This document shows, in pieces, positions 1 to 6,521 of a DNA stretch of 12,937 nucleotides. The position numbers were made by a program, and so were the translations under genes. Position 1 is the stretch's first letter; each line of letters opens with the position of its first letter. The DNA is from Spirochaetia bacterium UBA5368. GTDB taxonomy: Bacteria > Spirochaetota > UBA4802 > UBA5368. The stretch is taken from positions 19,041-31,977 of the forward strand of contig DHPI01000039.1 in NCBI GenBank assembly GCA_002407865.1. The letters run 5' to 3'. The notes under the pieces are model-generated. The model was not told where the DNA came from. It searched no databases and worked only from the letters and a program-made list of their open reading frames with translations.

Positions 1-891
1 CTCGAGGTAAATAAAAACATGCCTATTTGCCTCGGCGGCAACGAAGAAGCAATTCATATTTCCCGTGTTGATTATATCGTGGAAGCGCCCGAAACGCAGA
101 TGCTCTTCGACGCGCCGCAGGTTGCACCGTCGGAAATTGACACGCAGATTGCGAAACACGTTATGAATTACATTCACGACGGGTGCTGCATACAGCTCGG
201 CATAGGCGGTATGCCCAATATGGTTGGCAAGCTCATCGCGAAATCTGACCTCAAAGATCTCGGGGGACATACCGAAATGTTCGTCGACGCATATGTCGAC
301 ATGATCGAATCGGGCCGTATGAACGGATCGAAAAAGAGCATCGACAGGTTCAAGACCTCATACACCTTCGCAATTGGATCGCAGCGGATGTACGATTTCA
401 TGAATAACAATCCAGGGCTGGCGTCGTATCCTGTGGACTACACCAACGATCCCCGTGTTATCGCGCAGATCGACAACATGGTAAGCATCTGCAACGCCGT
501 GCAGGTTGACCTGTTTTCGCAGGTGAACGCCGAGAGCCTCGGTTCGGGCCAGATTTCTGGCAACGGCGGCATGTGGGATTTCGTGCTCGGCTCGCAGTGG
601 TCAAAGGGCGGCAAGAGCTTTATCTGCCTTTCGTCCTCGTTTACAAACAGCAAGGGCGAACTCATCTCGAGAATCGTACCCGGATTCACGCCGGGAACCA
701 CCACGACGATTCCGCGGCAGATGGTCGATTACATCGTCACGGAATACGGCGCGGTGAAACTGACCGCATGCCCCACATGGATGCGCGCGGAAAAGATAAT
801 CAGCATCTCGCATCCGAATTTCCGCGATGACCTGATAAAAGAAGCGGAGAAGATGAAAATCTGGCGGCGCTCCAACAAGCTGCCTGTTTGA
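1..891 (+). CDS. Acetyl-CoA hydrolase/transferase family CoA-transferase, probably butyryl-CoA:acetate type (5' partial)
   Basis: The reading frame is open from the first base (LEVNKN before the first Met at 19) and ends at TGA 889-891, so the N-terminal third or so lies outside the window; the family is usually about 430-450 residues. Such enzymes move CoA between an acyl-CoA and acetate through a glutamyl-CoA thioester, in the cytoplasm. Visible signatures are GIGGMPN (nt 199-219), the NAESLG segment whose Glu (codon 532-534) is the expected catalytic glutamate, and SGNGGMWDFVLG followed by SKGGKSFICLSS, the conserved C-terminal core. The wording of this core fits butyryl-CoA:acetate CoA-transferase best, but 4-hydroxybutyrate or another short-chain acyl-CoA specificity is possible. 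It suggests fermentative acid production. No neighbouring pathway gene is visible. Family assignment is firm; substrate is inference. Confidence 0.9.
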   Translation, partial: LEVNKNMPICLGGNEEAIHISRVDYIVEAPETQMLFDAPQVAPSEIDTQIAKHVMNYIHDGCCIQLGIGGMPNMVGKLIAKSDLKDLGGHTEMFVDAYVDMIESGRMNGSKKSIDRFKTSYTFAIGSQRMYDFMNNNPGLASYPVDYTNDPRVIAQIDNMVSICNAVQVDLFSQVNAESLGSGQISGNGGMWDFVLGSQWSKGGKSFICLSSSFTNSKGELISRIVPGFTPGTTTTIPRQMVDYIVTEYGAVKLTACPTWMRAEKIISISHPNFRDDLIKEAEKMKIWRRSNKLPV

Positions 892-970
892 AACGTCATA
901 TAGCCTCTACCAGTAGCACAGGGGGCGGCCGTTGATACGCATGCGCTCGTTGCTCGATGGCGGAGATTCG

Positions 971-1002
971 GTGCGGTTCGCATCATCCGGATGCTGCCGC
1001 AC
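971..1002. repeat. Stem-loop in the spacer after the CoA-transferase gene
   Basis: GTGCGG (971-976) pairs with CCGCAC (997-1002), and inside it GCATC (980-984) pairs with GATGC (990-994) around a five-base loop, giving an extended hairpin with a small internal loop. It lies 79 bases after the CoA-transferase stop and could end or stabilise that transcript, but no T-run follows on either strand. The rest of 892-1100 holds no convincing gene; a run of seven T at about 1054-1060 lacks a clear stem before it. Confidence 0.4.
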
Positions 1003-1100
1003 CCTACTTCAATCATCGAGCCGAATTTAAAGGGCGCGCCGACGGCTGCCCCATTTTTTTGCCCGCATAACGCACGCACGTGCAACATCATTATATTTTG

Positions 1101-1129
1101 TTGACGAAAAAACATATACATACTATTTT
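1101..1129 (+). promoter_or_regulatory. Candidate sigma-70-type promoter for the lipoprotein gene
   Basis: TTGACG (1101-1106) and TATTTT (1124-1129) are separated by 17 bases in AT-rich DNA, a good match to a housekeeping promoter. It would start transcription near 1136 and give a leader of about 60 bases to the ATG at 1198. Seen by eye only. Confidence 0.55.
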
Positions 1130-1197
1130 ATATTGTACGTTGCGGATGATAAGGCGCCGCATGGATTTGATGCATGTACGAATATTTGGAGGATTAT

Positions 1198-1554
1198 ATG
1201 AAACGATTTTCAATGGTGATGATGTTACTGGCGGGATTAGCGATCACCGTCATGATTGGATGCGCGGCGGAAAAAACGGAGCTTGCATTTACCAATGACT
1301 CGACCGGAAAAATTAACGACATTATCTGGGCCGATGGCGATGCAACCTGGAACAGCGCAACAGGCTATGCGGTCGGCTATGACACCGAATCAAAAGATGT
1401 GGAACAAATGAATGGCACTGTTGAATGCTCAATTTATAAAGACAGTAGCTATGTTACCGCTAATGTTTATTTTCCTTCAACAAATTCATCATCACTATCG
1501 TTAAATGAAGGCGAATCAAATAAGTATGTATTAAAAGCAATACCCCAAGAGTGA
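1198..1554 (+). CDS. Small putative lipoprotein of unknown function
   Basis: This encodes 118 residues. The ATG at 1198 is chosen over the in-frame ATG at 1174 because GGAGG (1188-1192) sits five bases before it and the protein then starts with a standard export signal: MKRF, a hydrophobic stretch (residues 6-20) and MIGC with Cys22, a relaxed lipobox of the kind common in spirochaetes. The mature part, about 97 residues, begins near ELAFTNDS. It is rich in Ser, Thr, Asn and Asp and alternates polar and hydrophobic residues, as in a small beta-sandwich. No catalytic motif is visible. I do not recognise the family. The gene has its own promoter and lies in a stretch of distinctly lower G+C (42 of the 120 bases 1381-1500), which hints at separate ancestry. 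It is probably anchored to the inner or outer membrane, facing periplasm or surface. Confidence 0.72.
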   Translation: MKRFSMVMMLLAGLAITVMIGCAAEKTELAFTNDSTGKINDIIWADGDATWNSATGYAVGYDTESKDVEQMNGTVECSIYKDSSYVTANVYFPSTNSSSLSLNEGESNKYVLKAIPQE

Positions 1555-1630
1555 CCACAGACATGAAGTAATTACGAAAAGCAACTATTGACACCCCCCG
1601 ATGAAAGCATAAATGCAGCAACGATTTTCT

Positions 1631-1662
1631 ATAGAACAGGTGCCTTAAGCCACCTGTTCTAT
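1631..1662. repeat. Perfect 12-bp inverted repeat, possible terminator
   Basis: ATAGAACAGGTG (1631-1642) is exactly complementary to CACCTGTTCTAT (1651-1662) with an eight-base loop, CCTTAAGC, whose CTTAAG core is itself palindromic. It lies 77 bases after the lipoprotein stop, where a terminator would be expected, but no T-run follows on the plus strand. A perfect TTGACA at 1588-1593 just upstream has only a weak partner (-10-like CATAAA or TAAATG) and is not called as a promoter. Confidence 0.55.
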
Positions 1663-1714
1663 GTGTAATCTAATCTTGATACAAGTTATTTGGTAGTGTT
1701 GCGTAAAAAATCCT

Positions 1715-1742
1715 TTTACCCTTTCTATATATACGCTATAAT
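1715..1742 (+). promoter_or_regulatory. Candidate promoter with perfect TATAAT box
   Basis: TTTACC (1715-1720, four of six matches to TTGACA) and a perfect TATAAT (1737-1742) are 16 bases apart. Transcription would begin near 1749, which places the ATG at 1789 about 40 bases downstream and excludes the two earlier in-frame ATGs (1690 and 1744). Confidence 0.55.
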
Positions 1743-1788
1743 CATGGCAAGATGCAATAGCACCATACAATTTCATAATGGATATATC

Positions 1789-2568
1789 ATGAACAGAAAA
1801 ATCAAATTTGCAAATAGAACCGCTTACATTCTAATCACACTTGTCAGCACGCTGCTGTTTACACAGCAATACGGCATCTCGCAGACGCCGGAACACAACT
1901 GGAACACCATTTCCGGGAAATGGGACGCCCGCACCGACAATAAATCATCGTATGCCATCGAAGCGGGATCAAAGACGCGCAACTGGGGATACAGCGAGCT
2001 TATCAACTACAATTCGCTCATCATGCTTCAGCCGCTTACCGGGTATTCTTCAATACAATATAGCATCGAACTGCTCAATCCCACGGCGACGTCAGAGACA
2101 ATGCTCTTTTTTGCAGCGGGGGATTACCGGCAATTTTACGCCTTCAAGCTTACCGGCAATGCCGATAAAATCAACAGGCTTCTGTTCACCAGCTCGTCGA
2201 TAAAAGACACAACGCTGCCGCCGTCCGCAAAATGGAATTTTGCAATTACCGAGCTGGCATCGAAGGATATCGAAATGGAATATAACAAAGAGTATTCCGT
2301 GGAAATACGCGTAAAGAAGAACACGGCAAAGCTGTACATTGACGGGAAGAAAGTAATGACAGCCGACGCGCCGGATGAACTAACCGGCGGGAAAATAGGC
2401 TTCAGCAACCGCAACGCCATAGTGAAGATTGCCAGCGTGAAGGTGTATGGCGGAAAGACGGTGCTCTTCGAGGATGACTTTTCGAAAGACACCATTAAAC
2501 GCTACAGGGTCACCGCGACGAAAATATCGAAAGAGGAATACCAGAAACAACAGAAGAAGGGCAAATAG
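1789..2568 (+). CDS. Secreted protein with a concanavalin-like (LamG / DUF1080-type) jelly-roll fold
   Basis: This encodes 259 residues from the ATG at 1789. Longer in-frame starts exist, but the promoter at 1715-1742 and the signal peptide favour this one; the ribosome site is weak (GGA). Residues 1-33 form a Sec signal: basic NRKIKFANR, hydrophobic AYILITLVSTLLF, then likely cleavage near GIS-QT. The mature part starts with a WNTISGKWDAR segment and ends with a pattern typical of concanavalin-like sugar-binding folds: YSVEIRVKKNTAKLYIDGKK, then a GGKIGFSNRNAIVKIASVKV strand pair and LFEDDFSKD. Related folds bind or cleave glycans, or serve as structural domains. No catalytic residues can be named, so binding is as likely as catalysis. 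The charged Lys/Gln-rich tail (EEYQKQQKKGK) is typical of an exported soluble or periplasmic protein. The fold call is moderately sure; the role is unknown. Confidence 0.68.
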   Translation: MNRKIKFANRTAYILITLVSTLLFTQQYGISQTPEHNWNTISGKWDARTDNKSSYAIEAGSKTRNWGYSELINYNSLIMLQPLTGYSSIQYSIELLNPTATSETMLFFAAGDYRQFYAFKLTGNADKINRLLFTSSSIKDTTLPPSAKWNFAITELASKDIEMEYNKEYSVEIRVKKNTAKLYIDGKKVMTADAPDELTGGKIGFSNRNAIVKIASVKVYGGKTVLFEDDFSKDTIKRYRVTATKISKEEYQKQQKKGK

Positions 2569-2577
2569 CGCCATTCC

Positions 2578-2600
2578 ACGCGGCGCGCCATGCGCCGCGT
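2578..2600. terminator. GC-rich hairpin between convergent genes, probable bidirectional terminator
   Basis: ACGCGGCGC (2578-2586) pairs perfectly with GCGCCGCGT (2592-2600) around a five-base loop. It lies between the plus-strand stop at 2568 and the minus-strand stop at 2622, where both transcripts would end. There is no U-tract, so it may block polymerase or protect RNA ends rather than act as a classic intrinsic terminator. Confidence 0.5.
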
Positions 2601-2621
2601 CCGCGTGCCGGCAACGCCATT

Positions 2622-3191
2622 CTATTTGATAAGGCGTATAACCGTATCAGATGAAAGCCGCGAAAGCGAATAAAGCGCCGGCGCGTCTGTTTTTTCAAGC
2701 GCCGATTCTATTGAACGCATCACCGATCCGACGCGGTCCGACGACGCGAGATTGCTTGCAAGAATGTTTTCCACTTCAACCTGAAGGCGTGTCAGCTTTG
2801 TCACGTCCTGGGCAATCAGGGCGTTGATGCGCTCCATCTTCGCGGTGAGAACTTCCGGCGTCACGCCGCTTCCCACGAAATCTCGGAGGGCTTTTTTTCC
2901 TTCGAATTGCGCCTCTTCAAGAATCGCCGCCGTGTTGCGCCCTCCATCAGCGAAATCAGACATAAGGCGATCAACGCCATCGCGCACCACCTGGTTTTTC
3001 GTCAATGAGGTCTGAATATCCTTTAATTCCCGCTGGATCAAATCGAGGCGGTATCCCAGCCTGTTCTCAATCTCGACGGAATCGGTTTTAACATCCGCGC
3101 CCCGCCTGCGGTTGAGCCCTTCTTCGCCAATCTGCCGGTCGGCATTTATTTTTTTTGCGGAAACAAGTATCCCTTCAATAGATACTTTCAT
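2622..3191 (-). CDS. Conserved-looking helical protein of unknown function (189 aa)
   Basis: The ATG at 3191 is chosen because GGAGGG lies eight bases before it, and because a strong promoter at 3281-3309 would start transcription next to the other candidate ATG at 3275, leaving that one with no leader. The protein starts MKVSIEGILVSAKKIN, has a short basic stretch (GLNRRRGADVK) and then is almost wholly alpha-helical: about residues 35-75 (IENRLGYRLDLIQRELKDIQ and on) and about 105-175 carry heptad-like spacing of Leu, Ile and Val, as in coiled coils. It has no signal peptide, membrane segment or cysteine, so it is probably a cytoplasmic or assembled structural protein. The pattern of polar helices around a variable middle recalls flagellar or secretion-apparatus proteins, but this is only a resemblance and I do not assign a family. 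It stands alone, convergent with the gene at 1789 and divergent from the HD-GYP gene. Confidence 0.72.
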   Translation of the reverse strand: MKVSIEGILVSAKKINADRQIGEEGLNRRRGADVKTDSVEIENRLGYRLDLIQRELKDIQTSLTKNQVVRDGVDRLMSDFADGGRNTAAILEEAQFEGKKALRDFVGSGVTPEVLTAKMERINALIAQDVTKLTRLQVEVENILASNLASSDRVGSVMRSIESALEKTDAPALYSLSRLSSDTVIRLIK

Positions 3192-3280
3192 ACTGACACC
3201 CTCCCTTGTGCAAGCAATTCTATATCCGTGACGGAGGCGCGCCCTGCCCGGGGAACACGCCGCCTGCTTATACATGATAT

Positions 3281-3309
3281 ATTGTAAAAATCACCCGGCG
3301 TTTTGTCAA
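3281..3309 (-). promoter_or_regulatory. Near-consensus sigma-70 promoter for the 189-aa helical protein
   Basis: On the minus strand, a perfect TTGACA (plus 3304-3309) and TACAAT (plus 3281-3286) are separated by exactly 17 bases. Transcription would begin near 3274, giving a leader of about 83 bases before the ATG at 3191. This is the strongest promoter match in the window and suggests high constitutive expression. Confidence 0.75.
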
Positions 3310-3395
3310 TGAATAATTTTAATGAGACATAATTTTCTGCACACGTGTTTATTTTTTTACATAAATCATCACCAATGCTTATTTTTGTATTGTTC

Positions 3396-3422
3396 TTGAC
3401 AATCGCCTATTTTGTGTAATTT
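3396..3422 (+). promoter_or_regulatory. Candidate promoter for the HD-GYP gene
   Basis: A perfect TTGACA (3396-3401) precedes TAATTT (3417-3422) at 15 bases, or TGTAAT (3415-3420) at 13, so the spacing is short of ideal. The leader would be only about 12 bases, just including the ribosome site. The 11-base string TAATTTTCTGC overlaps it at 3417-3427 and also occurs at 3330-3340; it could be an operator or chance in AT-rich DNA. Confidence 0.35.
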
Positions 3423-3440
3423 TCTGCTCAGGAAGGAAGT

Positions 3441-4610
3441 ATGGTACCACGAAAAATAAAGATTGACCTGGACTATCTCAGCCCGAACAACAGCTTTATC
3501 TATCCCCTCTACGCGTCAACGGGCGAAAAGATACTTGAAGCGCGCGTTATACTTACCGCGGAGAAAATCCGCGAGGTGCGTGAAAGATACGGCAACATCC
3601 TGTTTTACACCGATAGCGGCGACCGCGCGGTCATCCCCTCGTATCGCATGAAAATCGCCTACAACAAGGCGAAGGAAATTATGGATGAGATTCTCCATAC
3701 GGAAAAACTCACGCGCACGGCGTTCAGGGACGCCGAAAAAGTTGTCGAGGAAATCGTCAACGACCTCAATACGACCGAAATCAACGCAATAAGCCTTCTG
3801 AAAGATCTTAAATCGCACGAGGAATACCTGTACAACCATTCCGTCAATGTGGGGATTCTGACGGCGGTCTTCGCAAAAAAGCGCAGCGCATTTTCCGGTG
3901 ACGAACTGAAATATATCACCCTCGGTTCGTACCTGCACGATATCGGTTCGACCAGGCTTGACAAACAGCTTCTCCACAAGGAGGGGAAGTACACGGTTTC
4001 CGAAATTCAGAAGATGAAACGGCACCCGCAACTTGGCTACGAAATTCTGAAAAACATCGAAAAAGTGAGCCCTATCGTACTGCAGACAGTGCTGTTTCAC
4101 CATGAGAAATTCAACAACAGGGGCTATTACGGGCTGCCGTACGAAAACCTTCCCGATTTCCCAAAATTAACATCCATCTGCGATATATTCGACGCGCTCA
4201 CCTCGAACCGCCCCTACAGGGACGCGTTTTCGCCCACCGTTGCCCTGAAGTCTATCGTCAATACGATCAACGTGCATTTTGATTACGGCATCGTCAGCGA
4301 TTTTATCAACAATGTCGGCAGGCTCGTCAACAATTCGCAAAACTTCTATTCAAGAAACGACTTCTGCGAACTGAGCACGCAGGAACTGGCAATTATTCGC
4401 GATTTCGGATTGAAAGACATTATGAAGCCGAAGGTGACCGTGTTCTGCAAATTTCTTCGGCAGGGCGGCAAGCTCTCGGTCAGCTTTTACAAATCGCCGG
4501 TCGAGGTAGACCTTATCCATGACAAAGACAGGCATATGACGAAGATTATCAGCAATGAAACGCAGATAGCGACCATTCGCGAAAAGCTGAAAGAGCGAAA
4601 TATCATGTAA
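3441..4610 (+). CDS. HD-GYP-type phosphohydrolase with variant GYP loop (389 aa)
   Basis: HD-GYP domains hydrolyse the second messenger cyclic-di-GMP and related dinucleotides in the cytoplasm. The start is set by AGGAAGGA just before ATG 3441. Residues 1-125 form an N-terminal region without a recognised sensor domain. The HD-GYP core runs from about 126 to 265 and keeps every usual metal-site residue: NHSVNV (His133), LHDIGS (His166, Asp167), KRHPQLGY (His195), HHE (220-222) and CDIFDALTSNRPYR (247-260, Asp248). It departs in two signature places: HDxGK reads HDIGS, and the stretch normally HHExxDGxGYP reads HHEKFNNRGYYGLP, so the name-giving GYP is GYY and the Asp-Gly before it is Asn-Asn. 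Residues 300-389 look like a separate C-terminal beta-rich domain. There is no membrane segment. The residues support an active metal enzyme, but altered substrate choice is possible. It ends two bases from the convergent lplA gene. Confidence 0.85.
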   Translation: MVPRKIKIDLDYLSPNNSFIYPLYASTGEKILEARVILTAEKIREVRERYGNILFYTDSGDRAVIPSYRMKIAYNKAKEIMDEILHTEKLTRTAFRDAEKVVEEIVNDLNTTEINAISLLKDLKSHEEYLYNHSVNVGILTAVFAKKRSAFSGDELKYITLGSYLHDIGSTRLDKQLLHKEGKYTVSEIQKMKRHPQLGYEILKNIEKVSPIVLQTVLFHHEKFNNRGYYGLPYENLPDFPKLTSICDIFDALTSNRPYRDAFSPTVALKSIVNTINVHFDYGIVSDFINNVGRLVNNSQNFYSRNDFCELSTQELAIIRDFGLKDIMKPKVTVFCKFLRQGGKLSVSFYKSPVEVDLIHDKDRHMTKIISNETQIATIREKLKERNIM

Positions 4611-4612
4611 CG

Positions 4613-5407
4613 TCAGAGAAACGTCGCCTTTCGCTCCCGGTTCCATCTCTCATTACCGAACACGTCCCGCTCAATTTCGGCTGCGCATTCGGTCTCCTTC
4701 CCGCTGAGGCCCTGCCGCGCAATGTCGGCGTCGAGCAACAGCGCGAATTCATCTGCACAGCGCTCTTCAAGTCCGCGAATGAAATGTTCGTCCATGGCCC
4801 TGCCGCCGGCCAATGTGCGAATCGATGTTACGCGCGCGCGCGAACCGCCGTCGGCGGACTTTTCGGGCGGCACATTCAGGTATCTGAACATTTTTTCGAA
4901 ATCGACATCGAGGAGTATTGTGCCGTGCTGCAACAGCACGCCGCTGCGGCGTGTCTGCGCACACCCCGAGATCTTGCCGCCGCCCGCGACGATATCATTC
5001 ACGGGGCTGTAGTGCGCGTCGATGCCGCACTGTCGCAGCGCGGCAATCACCGGCGAGCAAAGCAGCCTGTACGACTCGAGCACGGAGACCACGGCGATGC
5101 GTCCTCGCAGCGGCACGCACAGGCTGTAGGTGATTTCATGCTCGTGAAACACGGCGCCGCCGCCGGTAATCCTTCGTATGACGTCGATGCCGTCTTTTTC
5201 GCATTCATCGCGGCGCACGTCATCGCGCATGCTCTGAAAGTAGCCGATGGTGACCGCGGGAGGGCGCCATCTGTAGATTCGCAGGGTCGCGGGAGATTCA
5301 TTTTTTGACACGGAGAGAAGCACCGCGTAATCGGCGGCCATGTTCGCGGCTCCACGTTTCGGGCCGTCCATGATGACCCGCAGCATGTCGCTCATTTCGC
5401 GGCGCAT
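4613..5407 (-). CDS. lplA: Lipoate-protein ligase A family, catalytic subunit (split type)
   Basis: This enzyme activates lipoate (or octanoate) with ATP and transfers it to a lysine of lipoyl domains, here most likely GcvH. From the ATG at 5407 (264 residues) the family signatures are RRITGGGAVFHE (78-89), NDIVAGGG, KISGCAQTR (145-153, with the ligand-binding Lys145) and LLQHGTILLD (158-167). It stops after the catalytic domain; the C-terminal accessory domain of E. coli-type LplA is missing and is encoded by the preceding gene. The CF motif carrying the nucleophile of the related octanoyltransferase LipM is not present (the place reads HYSPVND), which favours a ligase, although Cys149 inside KISGCAQ is unusual. 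The start is ambiguous: GAGGG precedes 5407, while ATG 5395 forms an ATGA overlap with the previous stop. It is the last gene of the operon. Confidence 0.85.
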   Translation of the reverse strand: MRREMSDMLRVIMDGPKRGAANMAADYAVLLSVSKNESPATLRIYRWRPPAVTIGYFQSMRDDVRRDECEKDGIDVIRRITGGGAVFHEHEITYSLCVPLRGRIAVVSVLESYRLLCSPVIAALRQCGIDAHYSPVNDIVAGGGKISGCAQTRRSGVLLQHGTILLDVDFEKMFRYLNVPPEKSADGGSRARVTSIRTLAGGRAMDEHFIRGLEERCADEFALLLDADIARQGLSGKETECAAEIERDVFGNERWNRERKATFL

Positions 5408-5670
5408 ATCGCCCTCGCAATCGAAGCAGCCGATACTCCCGCAAGCTCTATACCGTTATGAGAAATTTCGTACTCAAGCACGCCTATCAGCGCCTGTTCC
5501 TCGACTGCGACCCCCACAAGCGCGCGCTCCAGAATATCTATGCTTTCTTCGGGATACATGAAAAAATCCCCGGACATACGCACCGACGACAGCACGCCGC
5601 CGCCGTGCCGTACGGCGACGCGCAGCAGCTTTTCTCCGGGGGCTTTTATAACGGCCGTGAGCTCTGTCAT
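5392..5670 (-). CDS. lplB: Lipoate-protein ligase accessory subunit (LplB-like, 92 aa)
   Basis: This small protein matches the C-terminal accessory domain of lipoate ligases (Lip_prot_lig_C type). KAPGEKLLRVAV (9-20) and MSGDFFMYPEESIDILE (32-48) are the recognisable family wording. In Thermoplasma acidophilum the same domain is a separate protein, LplB, needed with LplA to activate lipoate; the arrangement here, with the small gene just upstream of lplA and overlapping it, is the same. The ATG at 5670 overlaps the lipA stop as ATGA, and its own TGA (5394-5392) overlaps the ATG at 5395, so translation of all three genes is probably coupled. No separate ribosome site is obvious. It probably binds LplA in the cytoplasm. 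The domain call rests on short motifs seen by eye, but the context supports it strongly. Confidence 0.8.
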   Translation of the reverse strand: MTELTAVIKAPGEKLLRVAVRHGGGVLSSVRMSGDFFMYPEESIDILERALVGVAVEEQALIGVLEYEISHNGIELAGVSAASIARAICAAK

Positions 5671-6521
5671 GATCGGGCCATCACTCCCGCGTGGTACGAA
5701 CTGCGCACAAGCGGCCCGGCAAGCACCTTTGAAAATCCCAGGGAAACCGCCATCGCGCGTATGTCGTCGAACTCGTCCGGACGATAGAACTTAACCACCG
5801 GGAAGCCGTCCCGCCACGAACGCAGGTACTGCCCTACGGTGAGTATGCCGCAGTTTGCGCCGCGAAGGTCGCGCAGGGTCGCTTCGATATCGTCCATCGT
5901 TTCGCCGAAACCGATCATGAGGCCCGACTTCGCGGGCAGTCCCGAATCGGCGGCGGCGCTGATAACCTGAAGCGAGCGATCGTAACTTCCCTGCGGGCGA
6001 AGTTTCGGGAACAGCGCGCGCACCACCTCGATGTTGTGATTGATAACGTCGGGACGCGCCGCAATGACGGCCGCGAGCGAATGTGGCGCGCTGTTCTTGA
6101 AATCGGGGATCAAGAGCTCCACCCCGCACGCGGATTCGGAACGGATTCGGGCGACGGTTTCCGCGAAAAGGGAGGCGCCGCCGTCGGCAATATCATCGCG
6201 CGTAACCGACGTGATAACCGCATAACGCAATCCCAGATTTTTTACCGCATTAGCGACACGCCGCGGCTCATCAAGGTCAACAGGCCCCGGCGTTCCGTGC
6301 GATACGGCGCAGTAACGGCAATGGCGCGTGCACACGCCGCCAAGAATGAGAAACGTGGCCGTCCCCTCACGGAAGCATTCCCCGGCGTTTGGGCAGCGCG
6401 CCTCCACGCAGACGGTATGCAGGTTTTCGCCGGCGACAGTTTTCTTCACCAGCGCGTAGCCGGGGCCCGCGGGGATGGTCAGCGTAATCCAGTCGGGTAT
6501 GCCGCGTTTTACCCTTCCCAT
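5667..6521 (-). CDS. lipA: Lipoyl synthase (radical SAM)
   Basis: LipA inserts two sulfur atoms into the octanoyl chain already attached to a lipoyl domain such as GcvH, using S-adenosylmethionine radicals. The 284-residue protein has the full set of cluster ligands: the auxiliary-cluster motif CVEARCPNAGEC (Cys38, Cys43, Cys49), the radical SAM motif CTRHCRYC (Cys64, Cys68, Cys71) and the C-terminal RSSYHA (273-278), whose Ser binds the auxiliary cluster. Other family blocks are TSVTRDDIADGGA and the NHNIEVV segment. One odd point is the segment that usually reads like GQYLQPTxxHxPV: here it is GQYLRSWRDGFPV (residues 230-242). The ATG at 6521 overlaps the end of gcvPB by 13 bases with AGGAAG about 11 bases upstream; no better start is seen. 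Length is slightly short of typical (about 290-320) but complete. Confidence 0.95.
   Translation of the reverse strand: MGRVKRGIPDWITLTIPAGPGYALVKKTVAGENLHTVCVEARCPNAGECFREGTATFLILGGVCTRHCRYCAVSHGTPGPVDLDEPRRVANAVKNLGLRYAVITSVTRDDIADGGASLFAETVARIRSESACGVELLIPDFKNSAPHSLAAVIAARPDVINHNIEVVRALFPKLRPQGSYDRSLQVISAAADSGLPAKSGLMIGFGETMDDIEATLRDLRGANCGILTVGQYLRSWRDGFPVVKFYRPDEFDDIRAMAVSLGFSKVLAGPLVRSSYHAGVMARS

Noticed and set aside
1588..1616. Promoter with perfect TTGACA before the 12-bp inverted repeat
   Set aside because: No acceptable -10 box at 16-18 bases; the better promoter for the next gene is at 1715-1742.
3192..3275. N-terminal extension of the helical protein starting at the ATG 3275
   Set aside because: The extra 28 residues are basic and unlike the rest, the promoter would begin at that ATG, and the strong ribosome site belongs to 3191.
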